The position numbers and the translations under genes are program-made. From Clostridium saccharoperbutylacetonicum N1-4(HMT) (GTDB lineage Bacteria; Bacillota; Clostridia; Clostridiales; Clostridiaceae), in assembly GCF_000340885.1 (NCBI RefSeq), contig NC_020291.1:6364001-6428000 (forward strand): a stretch of DNA of 64,000 nt, read 5' to 3'. Each line of letters starts with the position of its first letter. The first letter of the stretch is position 1. Shown here piece by piece: positions 45,774-53,080 of this stretch. The notes beneath the pieces were generated by a model. That model was not told the DNA's origin. It made no database searches and saw only the letters and a list, made by a program, of their open reading frames with translations.

Positions 45774-45855
45774 TAACAATCCTCTCTTCCTTGATTCCTT
45801 CTATCTTCTTGAGTATTTCATATAGTGTTGTTAAGTATGGTTTTGTTACTATCAT
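45754..45855 (-). CDS. Tiny phage ORF, 33 residues
   Basis: Starts at ATG 45855, overlapping the preceding stop (TAATG), with AGAGGGGG upstream, and ends inside the next gene. MIVTKPYLTTLYEILKKIEG… A short helical peptide. It is part of a chain of coupled small genes. Confidence 0.45.
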   Translation of the reverse strand: MIVTKPYLTTLYEILKKIEGIKEERIVNDKTAN

Positions 45856-46025
45856 TATCTATTCCCCCTCTTTCTGATAATTAAAGTAACACGTCTAGTT
45901 CTTTTCTTATTAATCAATAATTCAGTAGCATTTAACATACATTCTCTTGCTTCAATTAATGAGCCATCTTTTAGCATTACTATCTTTTTAGCAAGTTCAA
46001 TTTCTAAATCAAATAATTCTCCCAT
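45855..46025 (-). CDS. Small phage protein, 56 residues
   Basis: ATG 46025 overlaps the preceding stop by TAATG. MGELFDLEIELAKKIVMLKD … ELLINKKRTRRVTLIIRKRG: acidic start, very basic end. Function unknown. Confidence 0.5.
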   Translation of the reverse strand: MGELFDLEIELAKKIVMLKDGSLIEARECMLNATELLINKKRTRRVTLIIRKRGNR

Positions 46026-46195
46026 TAACATACACCTGCCTTATCTATTAATTCGATATTTGTATTACATAAGTCTTTTATTCTTTCTAAATCCTTAAAC
46101 AATTCATTAATGATATTATTATGTGTCTTTTCATTTACTCTACTTTCTTCACCCTTTTTTAAACCATTTAATTCTTTAACATTTATCTTACTCAT
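46025..46195 (-). CDS. Small phage protein, 56 residues, first of a coupled chain
   Basis: ATG 46195 has a strong AAGGAGGG. MSKINVKELNGLKKGEESRV, then a helical segment. Its leader contains the long hairpin at 46230-46280. Function unknown. Confidence 0.55.
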   Translation of the reverse strand: MSKINVKELNGLKKGEESRVNEKTHNNIINELFKDLERIKDLCNTNIELIDKAGVC

Positions 46196-46229
46196 ATATA
46201 CCCTCCTTAAATTCTCTTGACTTTTTAGG

Positions 46230-46280
46230 AGTATCGTTATAACCTAAAGGTGCGAAACTTGTGAGTTATAACGATAACTC
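46230..46280 (-). other. Long hairpin in the leader of the small-gene chain
   Basis: TATCGTTATAAC (46232-46243) pairs perfectly with GTTATAACGATA (46265-46276), extended by GAG/CTC ends, with a 21-base loop. No T-run follows on the reverse strand, so it should remain in the mRNA leader. Confidence 0.5.
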
Positions 46281-46300
46281 TTTTGTGATGAATATATATT

Positions 46301-46453
46301 TTATTCATCACTTTTTTTATTTTTTTCATAATCCAATTCAATCTTGCCTAACAGTATCTCACCTATAGTTATTCTTAATCCTTTGCTTGTAGATGAATCT
46401 AAATACTTATTTCCCACTCTAATTATTACTAGTTTCAAACTTTCTTTACTCAT
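46301..46453 (-). CDS. Small phage protein, 50 residues
   Basis: MSKESLKLVIIRVGNKYLDS … ITIGEILLGKIELDYEKNKK. It begins 11 bases after the DnaB stop, with TAAGGTG upstream. A hairpin GTGATGAATA/TATTCATCAC overlaps its stop. Function unknown. Confidence 0.5.
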   Translation of the reverse strand: MSKESLKLVIIRVGNKYLDSSTSKGLRITIGEILLGKIELDYEKNKKSDE

Positions 46454-46463
46454 ATTTCACACC

Positions 46464-47774
46464 TTAATCTCTCCTTATATAATCCAGATTCTTTATTGTT
46501 TGCATTTTATCCAAGTAACCGAATTTTAAAGTTCCAACTCTTCCATTACGTTGTTTTGCTATAATCCACTCCATTATGTTTTTATCCTCCGTTTCCGGAT
46601 TATAATACTCATCTCTATATGCAAACATAACTAAGTCTGCATCCTGCTCAATATTCCCACTTTCTCTTAAATCACTCATTATTGGTCTTTTATCAGTTCT
46701 TTGTTCTACTGCTCTACTTAATTGACACAATAAGATAATGTTTATATCTAATTCTTTGGCCAATAGTTTCAGTTGTCTAGTAACTTCTCCTATTTCTGCA
46801 CTTCTATTTCCTTTACTTGGTATATCCATTAATGTAAGATGATCTATAATTAATACGTCTAGTCCGTGGATTTGCTTTACTGCCTTTGCTTTTGATTTTA
46901 TAGTTAAAATATTTTGATAACTACTGCAATCAGTGAAAATATTATTTCTTTGTGATAAGGAATTAAATGTTAGTGCTAATTTTTCAAATTCTTGACTAGA
47001 TAGTTTTCCAGTTTGAAGTTTCTGTGCTTGAATATTTGAATTATAGGCTAATCTTCTCATTCCTAGGCTTTCAGGTGTCATTTCTAATTCTACAATAAGC
47101 ACTTTGTATTTATTTATTCCTAATCCATCTGCTATATTTAAAGCTATTAGTGTTTTCCCCGTACTTGGCCTTCCACCAATCACAAACAATTCTCCTTTTT
47201 TTAATCCATTTGTAGCCTTATCAAAATCTATAAAGCCTGTTTGCATACCTGGTATTTCTCCACCAGTTTGATATCTCTTTTCTATTTCTCCTATTGTTCT
47301 ACATAACAGTTTATCTTCACTCATAATTGATGTTTTATTTTCATCTGTGCAACTAAGTACGTCTGTTAATTCTCCAACTATTTGTCTAGGTTTTTCTTTT
47401 TCATCATACATTTTTTCTATACTTTGGGTTATAGCCCTAATTGCCTTTCTGCGATATGATTTTTCTTTAAGTATGTCTATATATATTTTAGGATTTATAG
47501 GCATTCCTGATGTCATTAACTCAGTTAAATAAGTAACTCCGCCAACTGATTGGAGGTTCTCTTTTCCTATAACATTTACTAATAATGTTATATTCATATC
47601 TTTTCCTTCTGCGAACAATTGACAAATTGCAGTAAATATATTTTGATGGCTTGTCTTATAGAAATCCTCTGCTTTTAAATGTTCTACTGCCTTGACTATT
47701 AAATCAGGATTTTGCATTATACTTCCTAATAACTCCTGCTCTACTCTTATGTCTTGTGGTAATTCTCTAATCAT
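46464..47774 (-). CDS. dnaB: Phage replicative DNA helicase (DnaB-like)
   Basis: 436 residues. N-terminal DnaB domain (about 8-105, 'VEQELLGSIMQNPDLIVKAV'), then the RecA-like ATPase with GGRPSTGKT (200-208), VLIVELEM, VLIIDHLTLMD and 'MSDLRESGNIEQDADLVM'. It unwinds DNA at the phage replication fork as a hexamer. It follows the replication initiator-like gene by 11 bases and forms a replication module with it. Confidence 0.9.
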   Translation of the reverse strand: MIRELPQDIRVEQELLGSIMQNPDLIVKAVEHLKAEDFYKTSHQNIFTAICQLFAEGKDMNITLLVNVIGKENLQSVGGVTYLTELMTSGMPINPKIYIDILKEKSYRRKAIRAITQSIEKMYDEKEKPRQIVGELTDVLSCTDENKTSIMSEDKLLCRTIGEIEKRYQTGGEIPGMQTGFIDFDKATNGLKKGELFVIGGRPSTGKTLIALNIADGLGINKYKVLIVELEMTPESLGMRRLAYNSNIQAQKLQTGKLSSQEFEKLALTFNSLSQRNNIFTDCSSYQNILTIKSKAKAVKQIHGLDVLIIDHLTLMDIPSKGNRSAEIGEVTRQLKLLAKELDINIILLCQLSRAVEQRTDKRPIMSDLRESGNIEQDADLVMFAYRDEYYNPETEDKNIMEWIIAKQRNGRVGTLKFGYLDKMQTIKNLDYIRRD

Positions 47775-47785
47775 AGATTTCCTCC

Positions 47786-48469
47786 TTAATCAAATTCAAA
47801 TTTTTTATATTGCTTGGTAGTGGTAGTTGTTTTTATATTAGATTGATAACTATGCTGGTCTTTGTTCTTATTGCACCATGTATTTAATGCTCTATAGTGG
47901 TCTTTGTATTTAGTACCTTTTCCATTTGCTATATAATTATCTAGTGCCAATATTTGATTATTAACAAACTTATTACCAAACTTATCTACTAATTTGTTAT
48001 ATTGCTCTTGTGTAAGTTTTACTTTGTCTATTACATCATCAATAAATGCTAGGTCTATATATATGTTTTCTTTTATTTTCTTTTTATTTTCTTTTTGTGG
48101 TTCAACTTTTGCACCTACTATTGGTTCAATTACTGCACCTACTATTGGTTCAATTTTCGCACTAGTAATATTTATTGAACTAGGTTCATTTTTTATATCT
48201 ACTTTTATAAAATATTTGCTTCTTTTCCCCTTACCACTTTCTCTGATTAAAAAGCCCTTATTTATAAGGGAATCAAATAAGTTGTCTAAAGTATTGTTAT
48301 GTTTTATACCAGTTAATTTTTTGATTAATGTTCTACTTGGATCTGCATATCCAGTTTTGTAATTTATATACCTAAAAATTATAAGCAATAAACCTTTTTC
48401 TTTAATATCCAAGTCCTGTGCATCAATTATAAAATTAAATTCTTCCCATCGCTTTTTTTCATCAGCCAC
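47786..48469 (-). CDS. Phage replication protein with N-terminal winged helix
   Basis: 227 residues starting at GTG 48469 (AGGTG upstream). The first ~90 residues are a helix-turn-helix of the phage O/RepA type (IIFRYINYKTGYADPSRTLIKKLTGIKHNNTL). A linker with a repeated IEPIVGA/VEP phrase and a C-terminal helical region (EEQYNKLVDKFG-like) follow. It probably binds the origin and loads the DnaB-like helicase encoded next. Overall homology is inferred from position and domain layout. Confidence 0.65.
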   Translation of the reverse strand: MADEKKRWEEFNFIIDAQDLDIKEKGLLLIIFRYINYKTGYADPSRTLIKKLTGIKHNNTLDNLFDSLINKGFLIRESGKGKRSKYFIKVDIKNEPSSINITSAKIEPIVGAVIEPIVGAKVEPQKENKKKIKENIYIDLAFIDDVIDKVKLTQEQYNKLVDKFGNKFVNNQILALDNYIANGKGTKYKDHYRALNTWCNKNKDQHSYQSNIKTTTTTKQYKKFEFD

Positions 48470-48477
48470 ATAAACAC

Positions 48478-48579
48478 CTACCTAAAAGCCTTTTTAAAGA
48501 ACCACAATCCTTCAAATGTTGGCTGCTTATTGAGTTTCTTACAGATAGCAATATATTGATCCATTAACTTTAAACTCAT
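48478..48579 (-). CDS. Tiny phage ORF, 33 residues
   Basis: ATG 48579 has an excellent AGGAGGG site. MSLKLMDQYIAICKKLNKQP … FEGLWFFKKAF; this short protein is a form I associate with clostridial phages. Function unknown. Confidence 0.5.
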   Translation of the reverse strand: MSLKLMDQYIAICKKLNKQPTFEGLWFFKKAFR

Positions 48580-48591
48580 ATTTACCCTCCT

Positions 48592-48885
48592 CTAAATTTC
48601 AATGATGTGATTTAAACTACTTGCTACACTTTTAAATGCTTGAATTTGCGTTTCTAGCGATTTAATTTTTCCTTTAAGTTCTGCTATCTCTAAATCTTTT
48701 TTTAAACTTTCATCATTGGTTTCAATTCCAAGATACTTGTCCACTTCTGATTTCTCAATTAAATATTCAGTTCCACTTTTTATCGCTTTAATTTTACCTT
48801 TTCGTATCTCATTTCTTACTGTTGTAGGTGGCTTGTTTATTTTTTCTGCAACTTCACTAACTTTGTAAACTAACGCATCACTCAT
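48592..48885 (-). CDS. Helix-turn-helix protein with coiled-coil tail
   Basis: 97 residues. VYKVSEVAEKINKPPTTVRN starts an excisionase/MerR-like DNA-binding domain (about 5-52), followed by a coiled coil (LKKDLEIAELKGKIKSLETQ). GGAGG precedes ATG 48885. It is the first gene after the Cro-like gene in the early block and may be an early regulator. Confidence 0.65.
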   Translation of the reverse strand: MSDALVYKVSEVAEKINKPPTTVRNEIRKGKIKAIKSGTEYLIEKSEVDKYLGIETNDESLKKDLEIAELKGKIKSLETQIQAFKSVASSLNHIIEI

Positions 48886-48956
48886 TTATATACCTCCATT
48901 TAATTTTTATAGACATTGCATCTATTCTAGATGTGATATTTTTAGATATGAATATT

Positions 48957-49108
48957 TAAAATAAATAGATTTGATTCTTATTTGTTTTTATAGTCTACCT
49001 TGAAAAATGATTTTTGCTAAAATATTTTCAAAAAATTTTTAAATTTATATTTTTATAAAATTCACCTATACTATAACTTGATTTTTATAAAAAATAGATT
49101 TGATTAAA
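48957..49108. promoter_or_regulatory. Early operator region with AAATAGATTTGATT repeats
   Basis: AAATAGATTTGATT occurs at about 48963-48976 and again at about 49091-49104 in the gene-free AT-rich stretch between the HTH gene and the Cro-like gene. These may be phage operators. Confidence 0.35.
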
Positions 49109-49116
49109 AAATATTT

Positions 49117-49323
49117 TTATTTTTCATTGATTATTATTTCTGTAACGTCAACATTCAATGCTCGTGCTAATAATCCTATAGTTTTAGGGCTTGCATTTCT
49201 TTTCCCATGCACGATGTTAGTTATAGTTGCTCTTGGCATCTTAGCTATTTCTGCTAACTCATTAGTATTAAGACATGCTTTTGCTTGTAATAATACTAAT
49301 TTTTTTATATCTAATTTCAACAT
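49117..49323 (-). CDS. Cro-like XRE repressor
   Basis: 68 residues, nearly all one XRE helix-turn-helix (NTNELAEIAKMPRATITNIV…NASPKTIGLLARALNVDVTEI). Divergent from the CI-like gene with a shared operator region, the standard lysis-lysogeny switch. Confidence 0.8.
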   Translation of the reverse strand: MLKLDIKKLVLLQAKACLNTNELAEIAKMPRATITNIVHGKRNASPKTIGLLARALNVDVTEIIINEK

Positions 49324-49335
49324 TCTTTCGCCTCC

Positions 49336-49403
49336 GTTTACTTTTGTATATTTTTAATTAAATATTAGTTTACTTTTGTGTCTTTGTCAAGAATTTTGTA
49401 AAC
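49336..49403. promoter_or_regulatory. Cro/CI operator cluster
   Basis: GTTTACTTTTGTATA (49336-49350), GTTTACTTTTGTG (49368-49380) and the inverted ATTTTGTAAAC (49393-49403) repeat one half-site in the divergent promoter region of the switch. Confidence 0.6.
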
Positions 49404-49466
49404 TTTTTTCACTTTATAGTTACAAATGTGTACTTTAATGTTATTATTTTATCAGGAGGTGTTACT

Positions 49467-50135
49467 ATGCCTGTAGGTGAAAATATAAAAATGTATAGAA
49501 ACAATTTAGGTCTGACTCAGAAACAATTAGCTGAAAAATGTTCAATTTCTGAATCTGCTATCAAATATTATGAAAGCAATAGAAGAAATCCTAAAATAGA
49601 AACTTTAAATAAAATCGCTGATGTTCTTCAAGTTAGCTTAGATGATTTAATTGAACGCAATGTAGTATTATCAAAAAAAATAATTGCCTATTTAGAAAGA
49701 CCAATGTTAAAAACTATTGATTATGAAAACATATTAAAGATATTATCAGAAACCTTAAATATTGATTATGAATTGTTAGAGAAATGTGTAAATAGCGATA
49801 AAGAATTATCTTTAGAAATACAAAAAAAACTATTAAATTACCTTTCCGATATAGATTATCCTTTATTTTTAGAATTTATCGAAAGATACAAGAGTAAAAT
49901 TCAAAAATCAGATGAATTAGATAGATATGTAACAGAACTTTTTGCCTTGAAAATATATGATTTAGATAAAAACTCTATCGAATTATTAAGATCGTATATA
50001 CTCCTTGTTTTTGATAAAAAGGTATCACGACTTCTTAATGATGATATACTTCACAAACTTCAAAAAGATATAACTAAATTTTTAGAATTTAAATTGTATG
50101 AGATAGAAAAGGAACACTATGGCGAGGATAAATAA
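49467..50135 (+). CDS. CI-like phage repressor
   Basis: 222 residues from ATG 49467 (AGGAGGTG upstream). N-terminal XRE domain (VGENIKMYRNNLGLTQKQLA … NRRNPKIETLNKIADVLQVS), then a helical C-terminal domain without the serine-lysine protease of LexA-type repressors, so derepression is not by RecA-driven self-cleavage. It should keep the prophage silent. Confidence 0.8.
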   Translation: MPVGENIKMYRNNLGLTQKQLAEKCSISESAIKYYESNRRNPKIETLNKIADVLQVSLDDLIERNVVLSKKIIAYLERPMLKTIDYENILKILSETLNIDYELLEKCVNSDKELSLEIQKKLLNYLSDIDYPLFLEFIERYKSKIQKSDELDRYVTELFALKIYDLDKNSIELLRSYILLVFDKKVSRLLNDDILHKLQKDITKFLEFKLYEIEKEHYGEDK

Positions 50136-50291
50136 TGTAAATAATGCTTTAAGACTAGAGTGAATATTTTTTGGATTTAGCCTATTACCTATGCAAAAAT
50201 AATTATAATTTTATTTCTTAATTTAAGATAAATATTACTTTCATGTAAAATATAGTATAATTATTTTATATTTTATTATTGGAGTGATTTT

Positions 50292-51404
50292 ATGGGTATA
50301 TTAGACTTCTTTAAGCCAAATAAATATGAGAATTCAAAATTAATAGAGTTACAGAATATAGTTTTTAACATTGATTCTACTAGTTTACAAGTAAGCAGAA
50401 AACAATTAAATGATGCTCTAAACAAGTATGTATCTGACCATTCTAAAATTGTTAATGATTGCGTTAATTTAATAGGAACTACCTCAGATTCAAATACATT
50501 TTTTACTCGCTTCAATTTATTGAATGTTCACTTAAAAGCTTTATCAAAAGTTGAAAATTATTATTCTTTTAGTGAAATGCTTCCATCTGCTCAATTAAAG
50601 AAACTTTCAATCGATAAAGACATGCTGATCAATTGCTTTATCAGCAAAAGCTGGGAGACGTTATTATCTAAAACATCATCTTTAAAAACTGAGAAAGCAA
50701 AACAAAATAACATTAGTAAATTTTTTGAGAACATTTATGGATATAAGAATAATATGAGTAATTCAAATGTTGAACATCTTGAGAAACTAAAAAATAGTAC
50801 TAATTTATCTAAAGTTAAAATAGATACTAGTGGTAAAGTAATTTATGATGGATTAAAAAAGGAAATTGATGCTTCTCTGTATGAGTATGTATACAATAAA
50901 GCCATTAACGATAAAAATATACATAAATTCTTTCCAGAAGGGATCCCAAAACAAACAGTATTTCATATAATTTCTGAACATTTTAAAGGAAGAAGATCTG
51001 AAGCTATAAATGCAGATATATGCAAAATGTTTTTTGATATTTCAAATAAAAATTTAGAAAAAATAACTCAAACTATATGTAGTATAAGTTCCATAGCTCT
51101 AACCATGTCTAGAAGTAAGAAGTTAGGAATAAACTGGTACGTATGGAGAACATGTATGGATACACGAGTTAGACCATCACATGCTTATTTAGAAGATGTT
51201 TTAATTAATTATGATACTCCACCTTTCTCAGAAACTTTGTTAAATGAAAAACCTATTGATAATTATAATGCAGGAGAACAATATAGATGTCGTTGTTGCG
51301 CTTCGCCAGTTATAAGACTAGATTTTATTTCATGGCCACATAAAGTATTCTATCAAAACAAAATTCAAACTATGACTAAAGAACAATTTGAATCAATTAT
51401 GTAA
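50292..51404 (+). CDS. SPP1 gp7 / Mu F-like head morphogenesis domain protein
   Basis: 370 residues, GGAGTG before ATG 50292. The helical N-terminus is of unknown type. The C-terminal domain has the gp7/Mu F signature WRTCMDTRVRPSHAYLEDV … EQYRCRCCASPV, with CRC cysteines. In phages gp7-type proteins assist head assembly, but this gene lies in the lysogeny module beside the repressor and integrase, far from packaging genes and on the other strand. It is probably an accessory gene expressed by the lysogen; role unknown. Confidence 0.7.
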   Translation: MGILDFFKPNKYENSKLIELQNIVFNIDSTSLQVSRKQLNDALNKYVSDHSKIVNDCVNLIGTTSDSNTFFTRFNLLNVHLKALSKVENYYSFSEMLPSAQLKKLSIDKDMLINCFISKSWETLLSKTSSLKTEKAKQNNISKFFENIYGYKNNMSNSNVEHLEKLKNSTNLSKVKIDTSGKVIYDGLKKEIDASLYEYVYNKAINDKNIHKFFPEGIPKQTVFHIISEHFKGRRSEAINADICKMFFDISNKNLEKITQTICSISSIALTMSRSKKLGINWYVWRTCMDTRVRPSHAYLEDVLINYDTPPFSETLLNEKPIDNYNAGEQYRCRCCASPVIRLDFISWPHKVFYQNKIQTMTKEQFESIM

Positions 51405-51538
51405 CTTATTACTTTTATTTTTGTTGTAGGTACTCTGCAAATTAATTTAGTAACTACAAGCGAAGTCAATACTATTGACCTAGTTAAATAAATCTTAAAG
51501 CAGATTAGGCTGAAATCCATTTAGGAAAGGTGGTATTT

Positions 51539-52714
51539 ATGGCAAGTTATAAGCAATTATCAAAATACAATTGGAAAGTAGATATTCCATTAGGCTACGA
51601 AAACGGTAAAAGACAACGAGTTATAAAACAAGGATTTAAAACAAAAAAAGATGCTGAAAAATTTGCTACGGAAACATTAGCGCAAAAGAATAGAGGTTAT
51701 ATTGCCTCTACAGAGAGCAATATACTCTTTAAAGACTTTATAAATAAATGGTTTAATGAATATAAGATAAATACAATTAGCACTAATACAGTAACAAATT
51801 ATAGATCAAGGATAGATACTCATATAATACCTAAATTAGGCCATTACAAACTAAATAAAATTACTAATATAATTGTTCAAGATTTCTATAACAGCCTTAT
51901 TAATGAAGGTGCTAAGGCTTCTAGTGCTAAAAAGATTATTGAAACACTAAATAATTGTTTAAAGTATGCACAAAAAAATAAACTTATATATAATTTACCT
52001 ACAGATATTGAAAGAGTTAAAATGGAAAAACCTAAAGTTGAATTTTGGAATAAAGATGAAATTGACTTTTTCTTAAGTGAAATAAAAGATACATATCTTT
52101 ATACTCCAATTTTAATTGAACTATTTACAGGATTAAGAATTGGCGAATTATGTGGCTTACGCTGGGGTGATATTAATTTCAAAACCAAATATTTAAATGT
52201 TACCCACCAGGTTATATATGATAGAACCACTAAGGAACTAATATTTACGGATAAGTTGAAGACACCCACAAGTTATAGAAAAATGAGTTTACCTGAAATA
52301 TTAATTGATCACTTAAAAGATATTAAAGGAGAGGCTCTTAAAACTGACTTTGTTGTGTTAAGTCGTGAAGGTTCAATGTGTAATCCTAGAAACCTCTCTA
52401 TGAATTTTACTGGTGAAATTGCAAAATATAAAGATTCATTAAGCGATAAAATGAAATCATCTCCAAAAGATTTTGGACATTATAAGTCCTTAAAACAAAT
52501 AACATTTCATGCCCTCAGGCATACCCATGCCACCTTATTAATATTTAATGGTGAAAATATCAAGGTTGTATCTGAAAGACTTGGACACAAGAGCATATCT
52601 GAGACATTAGATACCTATACTCATGTTATGGATGATATGAGAGATAATACTGCTGAATTGCTTGATAATATATTTAAATATAAACCTCTTCATGATGATA
52701 AAAAACAACTCTAA
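51539..52714 (+). CDS. int: Tyrosine integrase of segment C
   Basis: 391 residues from ATG 51539 (AGGAAAGGTGG). N-terminal arm-binding domain (YKQLSKYNWKVDIPLGYENG, about 1-55), SAM-like core-binding domain (about 60-160), and catalytic domain with Arg in TGLRIGELCGL, HALRH, and HKSISETLDTYTH ending in the nucleophilic tyrosine. It ends 120 bases from tRNA-Arg, with arm-type repeats in between, so it inserts the element at the tRNA 3' end. An N-terminally truncated relative lies at 22263. Confidence 0.93.
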   Translation: MASYKQLSKYNWKVDIPLGYENGKRQRVIKQGFKTKKDAEKFATETLAQKNRGYIASTESNILFKDFINKWFNEYKINTISTNTVTNYRSRIDTHIIPKLGHYKLNKITNIIVQDFYNSLINEGAKASSAKKIIETLNNCLKYAQKNKLIYNLPTDIERVKMEKPKVEFWNKDEIDFFLSEIKDTYLYTPILIELFTGLRIGELCGLRWGDINFKTKYLNVTHQVIYDRTTKELIFTDKLKTPTSYRKMSLPEILIDHLKDIKGEALKTDFVVLSREGSMCNPRNLSMNFTGEIAKYKDSLSDKMKSSPKDFGHYKSLKQITFHALRHTHATLLIFNGENIKVVSERLGHKSISETLDTYTHVMDDMRDNTAELLDNIFKYKPLHDDKKQL

Positions 52715-52719
52715 TTTAT

Positions 52720-52776
52720 GGTCACTTTTAGTCATCTTTTTACGTGAAATAAACTTTTGGTCATCTTTTCGTCACC
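52720..52776. promoter_or_regulatory. Integrase arm-type repeats, right side of segment C
   Basis: GGTCACTTTTAGTCATC (52720-52736) and GGTCATCTTTTCGTCACC (52759-52776) each hold two GTCAy words 10-11 bases apart. A matching doublet lies inside the left end at 23359. This fits arm-binding sites of a Tn916-type integrase. Confidence 0.5.
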
Positions 52777-52794
52777 TTTTTGATAAATAAAAAT

Positions 52795-52850
52795 GGCTTA
52801 ACCATTACAGTTAAGCCATTCTTCTTTGTACATTGGTACTCCCAGCGGGA
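52795..52850. other. Right attachment site overlapping tRNA-Arg
   Basis: The 56 bases match 16141-16196 with three differences. They contain the hairpin GGCTTAAC/GTTAAGCC and the last 17 bases of the tRNA gene. The integrated DNA lies to the left. Confidence 0.75.
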
Positions 52851-52908
52851 ATCGAACCCACATCTATCCCTTAGGAGGGGATTATTCTATCCATTTAACT
52901 ATAGGAGC
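52834..52908 (-). tRNA. tRNA-Arg (anticodon CCT)
   Basis: The reverse strand folds into a cloverleaf: acceptor GCTCCTA/TGGGAGT, D-arm TAGTTAAATGGATA like other Gram-positive tRNA-Arg(CCT), anticodon stem ATCCC/GGGAT with loop CTCCTAA, T-arm GTGGG-TTCGATT-CCCGC, and encoded CCA. It reads AGG codons. The 3' end is the insertion target of the integrated elements and is restored by them. Confidence 0.93.
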
Positions 52909-52990
52909 TTATATTCAATTCGTACTCATAAATTTTATACTAATTATTTACTATTGTCAAATTAATAATCAGCTTACTTTTTCTTTAAGA

Positions 52991-53068
52991 TTCTGAAATT
53001 CTAAAATTCTTAAGAATTTTAGAATTTCAGAACTTAGGAATAAAAGAATATAAGAATATATATTCTTA
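52991..53068. other. 42-base perfect palindrome and a second smaller one
   Basis: 52991-53032 is a perfect palindrome (21-base arms, left arm beginning TTCTGAAATTCTAAAATTC). 53051-53068 is another, TAAGAATATATATTCTTA. They lie between the ABC-F stop and tRNA-Arg, so they may terminate the ABC-F transcript, although T-runs are poor. Confidence 0.55.
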
Positions 53069-53080
53069 AGAATAGCTGCT

